Assembly (NCBI RefSeq): GCF_002917885.1
Contig: NZ_PQNY01000014.1
Coordinates: 1-64,000 of the forward strand
DNA: 64,000 nucleotides
Origin: Flavobacterium croceum DSM 17960
GTDB lineage: Bacteria > Bacteroidota > Bacteroidia > Flavobacteriales > Flavobacteriaceae
Direction of reading: 5' to 3'
Shown: in pieces, positions 35,658 to 45,769 of the stretch
How the letters are laid out: the number at the start of each line of letters is the position of its first letter
How positions within the stretch are numbered: the stretch's first letter is position 1
Translations under genes and position numbers: made by a program
Notes under the pieces: model-generated
The model's database searches: none
What the model was told of the DNA's origin: nothing
What the model saw: only the letters and a program-made list of their open reading frames with translations

Positions 35658-37676
35658 TTATTTTGAGATAAGTTCATTAACTTGTTTTAATTTTGCTTTC
35701 CAAGTTTGAAGTTCATCTTTGTGTCTTTCGATACTTTTTTTCACTTCTTTTACCATTGGATTATCTGCTTTTGCATTGGCAAAAAACTGAATATTGTTTT
35801 CCAACTGAAATATTTCAGATTGCACTTCATCAATTTTTCTTAAAATAAAGATTTTTTCATTCTCTATTTTTCGCGAATCATTAGTAGCCAAACTATCTAG
35901 TTTATTGGCAAAACGCATCATTTCGCCTTCTTTTTTACTAGAACTTAATTTTTCAAATAATTGGTCTAATACTTTATTAAACTTACCTTCAATATGTCGG
36001 CGGTTAAAAGGCACTTTACCGAAAGTTTTCCAAGTTTCGATATGAGCTTTTATTGTATCCAAATCTTCTTTGTGATTACCTACAAGCTCTAAACTACGCA
36101 CTTTTTCTAAGAAATCTTTTTTCTTTTCAAAAGCTTCAACTTCTTCGGCAATTTCTTCTTTTCTGCTATCTTTTAATCGATCAAAATAGTGGTTACAAGC
36201 ACCTTTAAATTCTTTCCACAACTTATCAGATAGTTTTCTTGGAACATGACCTATATTTTTCCATTCATCTTGTATTTGTTTCATTACAGGTGTTGTGGCG
36301 GCAAAGTCTTCACTATCTTTTAATCCGTTTGCTTTGTCAATAAGAGCCTGTTTTTTGAGCAAATTATCTGTTTGGTCTTTTTTAATTTCTTTGTAAAACG
36401 AATTTTTAACAACATTAAATTTTCGAACGCTGTCTTTAAATTCAGACCATGTTTTTTCGTTTACCTCTGTTGGAACTTTTCCAGTAGCAAAAAACTCATT
36501 TCTTAAAGCCTCTATTTTTTCAATTTGTTGTTGCCAACCTGTATGACTTTCAATTTGTTCTTGTGAAAGTTTATCAATTTCAGCTATAATAGCTTGTTTT
36601 TTAGCTAAATTTTCTTTTTCTCTTTCTTTAAAACTTTCAAAAAACTGCTCGCGTTTATCGTGCATTTGTTTGGTAATTTCGCTAAATTTTTGCCAAACTT
36701 GCTCACGATGTTCTCTAGATACAGGTCCAATTTCTTCTTTCCAAATACGGTGTAGATTTTGAAGTTCTCTAAAAGAGTTGCTTATGTCTGTAGTGTTCAA
36801 CAATTCTTCGGCACGAGCAATTATTCTTTGCTTGTGTTCCAAATTGTTTTTAAATTCTTGATCTCTAGCTTCTCTATCTAAGTCTAGAAAATCGTAGAAA
36901 TTTTCCAAATGAAAATGATAGTTATTCCATACCAAGTTGTATTTATCTTTTGGAATTGGACCACTATTTCTCCATCGCTCTCTAATTTCGGCCAATTGTT
37001 TTAGAGCAGAAGGTATATTACTTTTTGGATTGCTTACCAATTCTTTAAGTTCTTCTACTATAGCCATTCTGTTTTCTAAATTAGCTTTTAGAGAATCTTG
37101 AAGATTTTTAAAGTGGGTATTTTTTTTGTTTTTATATTGATTATATAAAACGTCAAATTTTACTTTTAAAGGAGATTGATAACTAAATTCGACTGTTGGA
37201 TCTTGATTTTCGGCATTAAATTCTTCTCTTTTTTCATCTAAAAGATGGAAATATTTTGAGAGAAATGCTTTTTTAATATCTTCAACATGATCGCGAACAG
37301 ACATTACTTTGTCTGTATCTGTTATAGTTTCCAATTCTGATACCAAATCTTCCATAGAAAGTGCTTCATAATCTTTGGTAGGAATTTCGTGTCTACCAAC
37401 AATAGTTTCATCTTCACTCTCTTCTGCATTAGCATTATTAATAGCATTTGTAGCTATTATAGTTGCATCTTCTAGTACCAAAGTGTCATCAGCAACTTGC
37501 TCATCTGTAAGTTCTACTGTGCTTTCAGGCGCTGGCATATCTTCTACAACTGCTTCTTCACTATTTTCTGTTGCTTGAATTGGTGCTTCAAAATTGTTTT
37601 CTACAACTTCATTTTTAGTTTGTCCATCTGTACCATTATTTTCTGGCAACAGGTTATCAATCTTTTCTTCTGACAT
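35658..37676 (-). CDS. DUF349 repeat protein
   Basis: A 672-residue cytoplasmic protein. Residues 1-120 are acidic, rich in E, T, A and N, and probably disordered. From about 180 to 590 there are about five DUF349 repeats with the recurring pattern W(K/R)xxGxVP(K/R)...W..F....D.F, for example WRNSGPIPKDKYNLVW and WKTFGKVPFNRRHIEGKF. A coiled-coil tail ends it. DUF349 proteins are of unclear function. A promoter TTTG-N19-TATCTTTC lies at 37714-37744. It is divergent from the DUF5661-like gene. Confidence 0.85.
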   Translation of the reverse strand: MSEEKIDNLLPENNGTDGQTKNEVVENNFEAPIQATENSEEAVVEDMPAPESTVELTDEQVADDTLVLEDATIIATNAINNANAEESEDETIVGRHEIPTKDYEALSMEDLVSELETITDTDKVMSVRDHVEDIKKAFLSKYFHLLDEKREEFNAENQDPTVEFSYQSPLKVKFDVLYNQYKNKKNTHFKNLQDSLKANLENRMAIVEELKELVSNPKSNIPSALKQLAEIRERWRNSGPIPKDKYNLVWNNYHFHLENFYDFLDLDREARDQEFKNNLEHKQRIIARAEELLNTTDISNSFRELQNLHRIWKEEIGPVSREHREQVWQKFSEITKQMHDKREQFFESFKEREKENLAKKQAIIAEIDKLSQEQIESHTGWQQQIEKIEALRNEFFATGKVPTEVNEKTWSEFKDSVRKFNVVKNSFYKEIKKDQTDNLLKKQALIDKANGLKDSEDFAATTPVMKQIQDEWKNIGHVPRKLSDKLWKEFKGACNHYFDRLKDSRKEEIAEEVEAFEKKKDFLEKVRSLELVGNHKEDLDTIKAHIETWKTFGKVPFNRRHIEGKFNKVLDQLFEKLSSSKKEGEMMRFANKLDSLATNDSRKIENEKIFILRKIDEVQSEIFQLENNIQFFANAKADNPMVKEVKKSIERHKDELQTWKAKLKQVNELISK

Positions 37677-37713
37677 TGTTTAATGTGTAAAGGGTTATAC
37701 AATATTTAAGGGC

Positions 37714-37744
37714 GAAAGATACTAAAGTAAGGTTAATTTTCAAA
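37714..37744 (-). promoter_or_regulatory. Promoter of the DUF349 gene
   Basis: On the minus strand TTTG (37741-37744) is followed after 19 nt by TATCTTTC (37714-37721), one mismatch from TAnnTTTG. A start near 37709 leaves a leader of about 33 nt. Confidence 0.5.
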
Positions 37745-37820
37745 GTGTTTTTTTTGTTTAGTAAAATTCTTACATAAAAAAATTATTACCTTTGATTTAC
37801 AAACTTTTAAATAGAATAGT

Positions 37821-38471
37821 ATGGCAGCAAAATCTGGAAATTATCATGACATTTATTTAGTAAGAGACGGAAAATACATCACATTAAAGTCTGATGTAGT
37901 TGCTTTTTGTGAAAAGTATATTAAGCCCGTGCACCCAAGAAATTGGGATTGGTCTAAGAGAGATTTTGAAAATCCAAAGAATGATCCAACTATTGAAGAA
38001 GCACGAGTAATTAGAGATTTGGTTTACAAAGATTTAAAGAAAAATGTAGCAACACAGATAGATTTATCTACTGTTGTAAATGCCAATGCTATACTTGCTT
38101 TTTTAAATCCGAAAGGTAAAAATGAAGAATTTAATATGCAACAATTTGCCTACGCACTAAAGGTAGAATTGGAGCATGGTAAACTTAAAGATACCAATGT
38201 AACCAACAATCATCCATTTTTAACAGCGATGATTGTTTTAGCTCACATGAGTGAAACGGTTACATATTATGAAAGATTGAAAGTTATGGAAACCGAAGGC
38301 GAAATTTTTGAAATAACTAGAAAAATCCAAAAAACTAGAGGTAAAGCAAAAGAAGAACTTTATAAACAATTGGCAGATGCTGAATTATCTTTGGTAGATG
38401 CTCGTAAAGAACTTGCTCATAGATTGGATATCATGGACGAAATTCCTGTACTAGAAGAAGTAGGAGATTAA
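37821..38471 (+). CDS. DUF5661-like hypothetical protein
   Basis: A 216-residue soluble, mostly helical protein. The central segment (ELEHGKLKDTNVTNNHPFLTAMIVLAHMSE then TYYERLKVME) resembles the DUF5661 pattern of Bacteroidetes and phage proteins, in which an acidic stretch is followed by an LAHL-E-YY-RL block; I am moderately sure. No catalytic motif can be named. A -7 box TACCTTTG at 37787-37794 precedes it by 26 nt. A terminator follows 13 nt after the stop, so it is a single-gene transcript. Confidence 0.6.
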   Translation: MAAKSGNYHDIYLVRDGKYITLKSDVVAFCEKYIKPVHPRNWDWSKRDFENPKNDPTIEEARVIRDLVYKDLKKNVATQIDLSTVVNANAILAFLNPKGKNEEFNMQQFAYALKVELEHGKLKDTNVTNNHPFLTAMIVLAHMSETVTYYERLKVMETEGEIFEITRKIQKTRGKAKEELYKQLADAELSLVDARKELAHRLDIMDEIPVLEEVGD

Positions 38472-38484
38472 CTTAAAATTGATG

Positions 38485-38514
38485 AAAAACTGCTCTGTAA
38501 AGAGCAGTTTTTTT
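38485..38514 (+). terminator. Terminator after the DUF5661-like gene
   Basis: A perfect 12-bp stem (38485-38496 with 38501-38512) with loop GTAA followed by T residues. Confidence 0.87.
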
Positions 38515-38540
38515 ATTGGTCTCAAATATAGTTTAAAACT

Positions 38541-38557
38541 ATGCACTTTGAGTGCAT
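38541..38557. repeat. Short hairpin, ACT-TTG-AGT core
   Basis: ATGCACT and AGTGCAT form a perfect 7-bp stem with loop TTG. The core (ACT, three-base loop, AGT) is shared with the hairpins at 38662 and 38688, so the three look like members of one small stem-loop family. Confidence 0.55.
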
Positions 38558-38582
38558 CTCGCTTTAGCTTCTAAAAAGTTTT

Positions 38583-38640
38583 GCCACTGATTAAGATGAT
38601 TTAAAGGATTTAATCAGCGGAAATCATTTTAATCAGTGGC
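38583..38640. repeat. 58-bp imperfect palindrome (GCCACTGATTAA type)
   Basis: The arms 38583-38602 and 38621-38640 are inverted repeats of 20 bp with a single mismatch, enclosing 18 bp that itself contains a partial copy (TTAATCAGCGG at 38610-38620) of the right arm. From memory, sequences of this type (CACTGATTAA..., ATCAGTGGC) recur as intergenic repeats in Bacteroidetes genomes. It has no T-run placed like a terminator, although TTTTTT follows at 38643. Confidence 0.65.
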
Positions 38641-38661
38641 AGTTTTTTGCTTTTCAGCCTT

Positions 38662-38678
38662 GCAGACTTTTAGTCTGC
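38662..38678. repeat. Short hairpin, GACT-TTT-AGTC core
   Basis: GCAGACT and AGTCTGC form a perfect 7-bp stem with a TTT loop. It shares its inner GACT-NNN-AGTC core with the hairpin at 38688-38708, located 9 bp further on. Confidence 0.6.
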
Positions 38679-38687
38679 CAACCAAAC

Positions 38688-38708
38688 CTATGGACTTCTA
38701 GTCCATAG
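38688..38708. repeat. Short hairpin, GACT-TCT-AGTC core
   Basis: CTATGGACT and AGTCCATAG form a perfect 9-bp stem with loop TCT. Flanking AAACC and GGTTT can extend it across a one-base bulge. It ends 4 nt from the aroE stop and could also act as a transcript 3'-end structure on the minus strand. Confidence 0.6.
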
Positions 38709-38712
38709 TGGT

Positions 38713-39462
38713 TTAGTCTTTATTCCAAATACTCCATGCTTTTTCTGCTTGAAATACAAGCATATCCAATCCGTTTTTGGTAATAGCGCCTTTTTTCTTT
38801 GCTTTTTTTAAAAATTGTGTTTCCTCAGGGTTGTAAATTAAGTCAAAAGCAATATGCTTTTCTGTAAAGTATTCGTAAGGAATAGGAGGGAACTCTTTTG
38901 TATTTGGAAAAGTACCCACAGGAGTACAGTTTATAATTATTTGATAATTTTCAAATGTTGTAATGTTTATTCTATTGTAGTCGATAGTGTGTTCTTTGGG
39001 TTCCCGAGACACAAACGTATACAAAATATCCAATTCTTCGAGTGCATATGCAATAGCTTTGGCGCTACCTCCTGTACCTAATATTAATGCTCTTTTGTGG
39101 TGTGGTTGTAGTAGAGGTTCAATAGATTTTTTAAATCCGTAATAATCAGAATTATATCCTTTTAAACTTCCATCGGGCATAAATCGTATTACATTAACAG
39201 CCTCGATAGCAGTTGCTCTTTTTGATATACTATCTAAATAGTGTATTATAGCTTCTTTGTAGGGTATGGTTACATTTAATCCTTTTAAGTTAGGATTGTT
39301 TTTTAATACTTGAGGAAATAAATCTATAGATTCTATATCAAAATTTTGGTATTCAAAATCGGTAAAAAATTCTTTTGAAAATTTTTCAGTAAAATATTTT
39401 TTTGAAAATGAATATTCAATGTTTTTTCCTATTAATCCAAAAACTTTTTTTAAATCACTCAT
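38713..39462 (-). CDS. aroE: Shikimate dehydrogenase
   Basis: NADPH-dependent reduction of 3-dehydroshikimate to shikimate in the chorismate pathway. The 249-residue product has FGLIGKNIEYSFSKKYF at the N terminus, LKGLNVTIPYKEAI with the catalytic lysine, NVIRF, the GTGGSAKAI nucleotide loop, INCTPVGTFP, and the C-terminal GLDMLVFQAEKAW. It is shorter than E. coli AroE (272), which is common in Bacteroidetes. The start ATG shares one base with the stop of the TPR gene (TAATG), so the two are translationally coupled. Confidence 0.93.
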   Translation of the reverse strand: MSDLKKVFGLIGKNIEYSFSKKYFTEKFSKEFFTDFEYQNFDIESIDLFPQVLKNNPNLKGLNVTIPYKEAIIHYLDSISKRATAIEAVNVIRFMPDGSLKGYNSDYYGFKKSIEPLLQPHHKRALILGTGGSAKAIAYALEELDILYTFVSREPKEHTIDYNRINITTFENYQIIINCTPVGTFPNTKEFPPIPYEYFTEKHIAFDLIYNPEETQFLKKAKKKGAITKNGLDMLVFQAEKAWSIWNKD

Positions 39463-40862
39463 TATTTTAGGGTTTCATTTTTTTTTATGAGATTTTGTAC
39501 TTTGGCTTTTGACCATACTACAGGAAATAATTCTTCCAATAAAAATCTATTGTTATAATTGTGATTTAAAGCATTCGTTAGGTGAAATAGGCCTTTATTT
39601 TCATCAGAAATTAAAAAGTATAATCCTGCCAATCGGTACTCTATTTCATATTCGTTTAGAAAAATTGTAGCCGCTTCAGAGAGATCTTTTATTGCAGTTT
39701 CAAATTCTCCTAAGTATTGTAGCACATCGGCTAGAAATAACCAAGTATCTAGATTATCATCGCCATATTCAATACATTTTCTATAACCAAATTCGGCTTC
39801 TTCATACATGCCTATAGCTTGATTTATAGAGGCATATCGTTTCCAGTAAGCTCTATTTAGATTATCTATTGCAAGTGCTTTATTTACATAAAATAGGGCT
39901 TTTTGAAAGTTTTTTTCACGAACATAAAAATCGGTTATAGCAATCCAACCTTTGTCTAGCAATGGATCTTCGTGTACTGTTAGATTGTAAAAATGAATCG
40001 CTTGTGTTTTGTTTCCAATTTTTTCATAGCATTTTCCAATACGAAGTAAAGCATACGACGTAGGATCGTCTAATTCTAAAGTTCTTTTATAGCTTTCAAT
40101 AGCTTCTTCATATTCTTTAAGACGTTCTAGAGCTTTTCCTCTTTCCATAAATGCGCCTATAAAATTTTCATCAATATAAGTCGCATATTCAAAGCTACGC
40201 ACTGCATTTGGATAATCTTTTATGCCATAATAAAGTCTTCCTTTTTGATGCCATGCTATTTCGCTATACGGATTTCGATCTATATAAGTTTTTAAATATT
40301 CGATGGCTTCTTTATTTTGGTCAAGAAATTCGTAGCAATAAACTACATTGTACAGAGCAGATTGATCTTCTATATCTTCTTCAAGGCATTTAATAAAATT
40401 TTCTTTTGCTTTTTCTAGATTATCCATAAATAGATATTCCATACCCATAAGGTTATACACATCGGCATAATCTTCGGTATATTTTAAAGCTTCTTGCAAG
40501 CATTCTACAGCTTTTTGGTGGTTATCTCTTTTAGAATATATATTCGCTTTTTGTATGTATATTTCTTCGTTGGTTGGCTCTAAAGCAAAGAGTTCATTCA
40601 GCAATTTTTCGGCAATATCGAGCTTGTCTTCGTAAATAAGCATTTCTACTTGTACTAATTTTAAACCACTCGATTTTGGGTGTTGTTCTAGCCCAAGTTT
40701 TAAGGCTTTTTTTGCCAAATTGGTTTTGCCCATATCTAAGTAATGAAGTATAATGTCTTCAAATTCTTCAGAGTCGAAGAAGAAAACTTTGTTGGTTTTG
40801 AGCATCGATTCAAACTTAGATAATGATAAGTTGTAATCTTCTTCTTCGTGACTTAAATTCAT
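39462..40862 (-). CDS. Tetratricopeptide-repeat protein
   Basis: A 466-residue soluble protein built almost wholly of TPR units of about 34 residues, for example AVECLQEALKYTEDYADVYNLMGMEYLFMDNLEKA and AIESYKRTLELDDPTSYALLRIGKCYEKIG. Some twelve units span residues 50-440. No signal peptide is present, so a cytoplasmic scaffold role is likely, but the partner is unknown. It is coupled to aroE by a one-base stop/start overlap. No matching promoter box was found in the 98-nt upstream gap. Confidence 0.88.
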   Translation of the reverse strand: MNLSHEEEDYNLSLSKFESMLKTNKVFFFDSEEFEDIILHYLDMGKTNLAKKALKLGLEQHPKSSGLKLVQVEMLIYEDKLDIAEKLLNELFALEPTNEEIYIQKANIYSKRDNHQKAVECLQEALKYTEDYADVYNLMGMEYLFMDNLEKAKENFIKCLEEDIEDQSALYNVVYCYEFLDQNKEAIEYLKTYIDRNPYSEIAWHQKGRLYYGIKDYPNAVRSFEYATYIDENFIGAFMERGKALERLKEYEEAIESYKRTLELDDPTSYALLRIGKCYEKIGNKTQAIHFYNLTVHEDPLLDKGWIAITDFYVREKNFQKALFYVNKALAIDNLNRAYWKRYASINQAIGMYEEAEFGYRKCIEYGDDNLDTWLFLADVLQYLGEFETAIKDLSEAATIFLNEYEIEYRLAGLYFLISDENKGLFHLTNALNHNYNNRFLLEELFPVVWSKAKVQNLIKKNETLK

Positions 40863-40960
40863 AGTAATAGGGTTTGTATTATGTACTATAAATGTACATT
40901 AAATTGGTAAGTTAATAAAAAGTTTCTTTTTATGTTTTAAACAAATTAATTAACAGAATC

Positions 40961-42151
40961 TTACTTATATTCTTGTTGTACTTCGTTTAAGGTTTCAAGC
41001 ATTATTTGGCATCCTTCTTTTATTTCTTCATTTGAAATAGTAAGAGGAGGAGTTATTCTAATGGCTTTTCCTTCAAATAATAACCAAAACAAAACGAGTC
41101 CTTTTTTATGACAACGCAAAATTACTTCATTTGTTATAGTATCACTTTCGGTCATGGCTGCAAGCATTAAACCGCGTCCTCTAATTTCTTTAATCAAAGG
41201 ATGTACCAAAAGAGATCGGAATAGTTTTTCTTTTTCTAATGATTGTTTTGCGTAGTCTTTTTCGATAATTTCTTGTAACGTTGCTAAACAAGCAGCTGCA
41301 ATTACAGGATGCCCACCAAAGGTAGTAATGTGCCCGAGCTTTGGGTTATGGCTTAGCAAATCCATATATTTTTCGTTAGCAATAAAGCCGCCAACAGGCA
41401 TACCACCCGCCATTCCTTTACCAATAATCACAATATCTGGAACTACATTGTAATTTTCATAACCAAAAAGAGTACCTGTTCTACCAAAACCAGGTTGTAT
41501 TTCGTCAATAATTAATAAAGCGCCAACTTCTTCACATCGTTTTTTTACTTTTACTAAAAAATCATTTTGTGGTTCTATAAAGCCAGCTCCGCCTTGAATG
41601 CTTTCAAGAATAATACCTGCGGTTTTGGTCGTTATTTTTTCTAAATCGGCTTCGTTATTAAAAGTTATAAAATCTACATCGGGAATAAGTGGGCGAAAAA
41701 TTTGCTTTCGTTCTTCAAATCCCATAACACTCATGGAGCCCATTGTGTTGCCATGATACGCATTGTTGCATGAAATAAGTTGGCTTCTTCCTGTAACCCT
41801 ACGTGCAAGTTTTAAAGCGCCTTCGGTAGCTTCTGTTCCCGAGTTTACGAGGTATACTTTATTAAGACTTTCGTGTAAGTTTTCTACCAAAAGTTTGCAG
41901 TAGGCAACTGCAGGATGTTGTGCGTATTCACCATATACCATTACGTGCGAATAGGTATTCAATTGGTCTATTATGGCTTGATTGACTCTTGGGTGTTGGT
42001 GTCCGAGAGAACAAGCCGATACACCAGCTACAAAATCTAAATATTTGTTGTTTTGCGTGTCGTAAATATAAGAACCTTTAGCATAAGAAACTTCTAATCC
42101 CAAAGGATAAGGTGAGGTTTGTGCCTGATATTTTAAAAAATCTTGAAACAT
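40961..42151 (-). CDS. Class III aminotransferase (acetylornithine/4-aminobutyrate type)
   Basis: PLP-dependent transaminase of subgroup III. The 396-residue chain has LDFVAGVSACSLGHQHP, NSGTEATEGALKLAR, the AYHGNTMGSMS block, the cofactor aspartate in LLIIDEIQPGFGRTG, the PLP lysine in IIGKGMAGGMPVGG and TTFGGHPVIAAA. The family covers ArgD, GabT, LAT and others, and no arginine genes are adjacent, so substrate is undecided. It starts 26 nt after the OstA-like gene on the same strand and is probably in its operon. Confidence 0.85.
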   Translation of the reverse strand: MFQDFLKYQAQTSPYPLGLEVSYAKGSYIYDTQNNKYLDFVAGVSACSLGHQHPRVNQAIIDQLNTYSHVMVYGEYAQHPAVAYCKLLVENLHESLNKVYLVNSGTEATEGALKLARRVTGRSQLISCNNAYHGNTMGSMSVMGFEERKQIFRPLIPDVDFITFNNEADLEKITTKTAGIILESIQGGAGFIEPQNDFLVKVKKRCEEVGALLIIDEIQPGFGRTGTLFGYENYNVVPDIVIIGKGMAGGMPVGGFIANEKYMDLLSHNPKLGHITTFGGHPVIAAACLATLQEIIEKDYAKQSLEKEKLFRSLLVHPLIKEIRGRGLMLAAMTESDTITNEVILRCHKKGLVLFWLLFEGKAIRITPPLTISNEEIKEGCQIMLETLNEVQQEYK

Positions 42152-42177
42152 AAAATAGAAATAGATGTGATTGAAAC

Positions 42178-43848
42178 CTACTTTGGTGGAGTTTTAGCGT
42201 TTATTTTATCGTAGTTTTTGGTTTCTTTCCTTATTTTCATAGGTGCTTCATTCTTTTTATTTTCTTTTGTACTTGTCATTTTTTCTTGATGGTCTATTTC
42301 TAGCTCTTCTGGAGGAAATATTTCTTCTTTGGTTTTTATCCGTTCGTCGCCCCGCCATATAAAACCTCTTAGTTTACGAGCATTTTCTGGAAATTCAGCT
42401 TCAGGATAAATATCTCCGTCAATATTGGTAAAGAAAGTTATGGTATCTATTTTATTTCCATCTAGTTGCATATTTACTTTGCTACTTACATTTTTATTAA
42501 TACCAATTAATTCTTGTTTATCGTTGCGCATATAGTAAATCACTTCGGTGTTTTTTACCATATCTACTTCATATAACTTACTATCTTTAAATTTTCCGTA
42601 TAAATTTTGTCCTTTTACCTGATTGAAGCCCGTACCAATAGTATCTTTGGATATAATAAAAGCATTATTGAGTACTTTAAGTGAGTCGAGTTTTTCGGTT
42701 TTATTATTTCCGATAAGGTGCATTATATCTCCTGTAAGTTGATTGTCAAAATTCCAAAGTATAGGTTTGCCAATGAGTTTGGTAAGTGCCGTTTTTTGAT
42801 CGGAATGTATAGAATCGCATTTTCCGCTCATATCTTTATTAAAAAAACGAACATTATTAAAACCTCTTATTACACGATTTCCAGTTTTTCCTGTAAGAAT
42901 TAATTTTTTTGCATGAACAAACATCGAATCTTTATCGTATAAATAGCGTACAGAAGCTTTTTTGGTAATCATTACAGAATCTTTATTTTTATAAAGTTCT
43001 CCATAATGTCCTTTGATAATGGCTTTGTTTATAGAATCGGTTATGGTTACGTTTCTGGTTGCCGATGCAAATTCTTTATTTCTATCGTAATACAAACTAT
43101 CTCCTTTTATGATGCGGTCTTTGTATTTTATATACGATTTTTTTACAAAATGGGCTTTGTTTGTTTTGGTATTATAAAAACCATTTTCGGTATATATAAA
43201 ATTTTCATTGCTTTTAATGGTAGATGGTCCATAAAGGTACGAATGTCCAGAGTTTGTGTAGTAATCTACATGGTTTGAGTTTATTGTATATTTTGGATTT
43301 GTAATAGTTACAGCGGTTAAAAACTGATATTTTTTTTCTTTTACATAATATCTACCCGATTTGCTTTTAAGCGTATTTTCTCTATTTGTAATCGTTCCGT
43401 TATTGTTGTAGTAGGCTTGTTGTGTATTTCTATCAAAATGAATTGTATCTGTAACCAATGAAGTTTCGGGCGACTGCATAACGACACCACCTGTTGCCAT
43501 TGCTTTTTTTAAGTTTCCGCTGTATTCTGCATATTTACTATTAAGAGATAATGTATCGCCTTGCGTAATTTGGACTTCGCCAAAACACTTAATGTAATTT
43601 TCTTTTGTAAAATAGTACGCTTTATTACAATACAATTTAGCACCATCGTGTTGTGCTCTTACATTGCCTTGAAGCAAAACGGCATCGGGTAAGTCGTGTT
43701 GGTTTATATCTTGAAAATCGGCATTTTCAATGACTATTTTATTCGATTTTTGTTGCCCGCATACAATTATTGTTGCCCAAAAAACAAATAGTATACTTAA
43801 AAGATATTTTTTCAAAGTACAAATTTTTTTCAAAGGTAAAAAAATCAA
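42178..43848 (-). CDS. OstA/LptA-like periplasmic protein
   Basis: A 556-residue exported protein: signal peptide around residues 13-32 ending in VCGQ, followed by repeated beta-strand units of the OstA/LptA type. Examples are DAVLLQGNVRAQHDGAKLYCNKAYYF, KCFGEVQITQGDTLSLNSKYAEY and ATGGVVMQSPETSLVTDTIHF. This fold bridges LPS transport to the outer membrane. Bacteroidetes have such long OstA-like proteins in place of or beside LptA. The C-terminal 70 residues are K/E-rich and probably disordered. The start could be residue 1 or 13, and both keep the signal peptide. Confidence 0.8.
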   Translation of the reverse strand: MIFLPLKKICTLKKYLLSILFVFWATIIVCGQQKSNKIVIENADFQDINQHDLPDAVLLQGNVRAQHDGAKLYCNKAYYFTKENYIKCFGEVQITQGDTLSLNSKYAEYSGNLKKAMATGGVVMQSPETSLVTDTIHFDRNTQQAYYNNNGTITNRENTLKSKSGRYYVKEKKYQFLTAVTITNPKYTINSNHVDYYTNSGHSYLYGPSTIKSNENFIYTENGFYNTKTNKAHFVKKSYIKYKDRIIKGDSLYYDRNKEFASATRNVTITDSINKAIIKGHYGELYKNKDSVMITKKASVRYLYDKDSMFVHAKKLILTGKTGNRVIRGFNNVRFFNKDMSGKCDSIHSDQKTALTKLIGKPILWNFDNQLTGDIMHLIGNNKTEKLDSLKVLNNAFIISKDTIGTGFNQVKGQNLYGKFKDSKLYEVDMVKNTEVIYYMRNDKQELIGINKNVSSKVNMQLDGNKIDTITFFTNIDGDIYPEAEFPENARKLRGFIWRGDERIKTKEEIFPPEELEIDHQEKMTSTKENKKNEAPMKIRKETKNYDKINAKTPPK

Positions 43849-43880
43849 ATTTGTATTGAGGTTTGTTAAGAAGAATTTAT

Positions 43881-43918
43881 AAAAAAAGCTCAGTAGAATA
43901 TCTTTTCTACTGAGCTTT
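43881..43918 (-). terminator. Terminator of purA
   Basis: A perfect 14-bp stem (43885-43898 with 43905-43918) with a 6-nt loop. On the minus strand it is followed by seven T residues (plus-strand A-run 43881-43887). It lies 22 nt past the purA stop. Confidence 0.85.
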
Positions 43919-43939
43919 GAGAATATTGTTTTAAGTGTT

Positions 43940-45241
<1,302 letters not shown>

Positions 45242-45706
45242 TTATGTAGTTTGATTTTGTTTTTTATTTGCGTAAAAATAGAGAGAGTGGTTTTGTATTT
45301 CAATTCCAAAAATATCTTCGAGTGTTTGTTTTATGGTTTGAATTCGTGGATCACAAAACTCTATTACTTCGCCTGTATCTGTCATAATAATATGATCGTG
45401 TTGTTTGTCAAAATACGATTTTTCGTAATGTGCTTGGTTTTGACCAAATTGGTGTTTACGAACCAAACCACAATCTAAAAGTAATTCTATGGTATTGTAT
45501 AATGTTGCACGCGATACACGGTAGTTTTTATTCTTCATTTTGATGTATAAATTTTCTATATCAAAATGCTCATCACTATTGTAAATTTCTTGTAATATAG
45601 CGTAACGTTCGGGTGTTTTGCGGTGCCCTTTGTTTTCCAAGTAAGCTGTAAAAACAGTTTTTACAATTTCTTGATTTTTAATATTATCTTCTAGAATTTG
45701 TGTCAT
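45242..45706 (-). CDS. fur: Fur family transcriptional regulator
   Basis: A 154-residue metal-responsive repressor. The winged helix contains [30 protein letters not shown] and the recognition part [21 protein letters not shown]; the dimer domain has [19 protein letters not shown] with the usual histidine ligands. It could be Fur, Zur or PerR; the single cysteine pattern does not decide. I start at the ATG at 45706 rather than the TTG at 45715. A minus-strand -7 box TATCTTTG (45713-45720) precedes it by 6 nt, so the leader is very short or absent. Confidence 0.87.
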   Translation of the reverse strand: MTQILEDNIKNQEIVKTVFTAYLENKGHRKTPERYAILQEIYNSDEHFDIENLYIKMKNKNYRVSRATLYNTIELLLDCGLVRKHQFGQNQAHYEKSYFDKQHDHIIMTDTGEVIEFCDPRIQTIKQTLEDIFGIEIQNHSLYFYANKKQNQTT

Positions 45707-45769
45707 AGTTTGCAAAGATAATTTTTTTGTATAATCTAGTACTTAATGAGACGAAAAGTTATGAGCAAT

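Noticed and set aside
37375..37578. 67-codon S/V-rich plus-strand frame inside the DUF349 gene
   Set aside because: It is the antisense reading of the E/T-rich N terminus of the DUF349 protein, not an independent gene.
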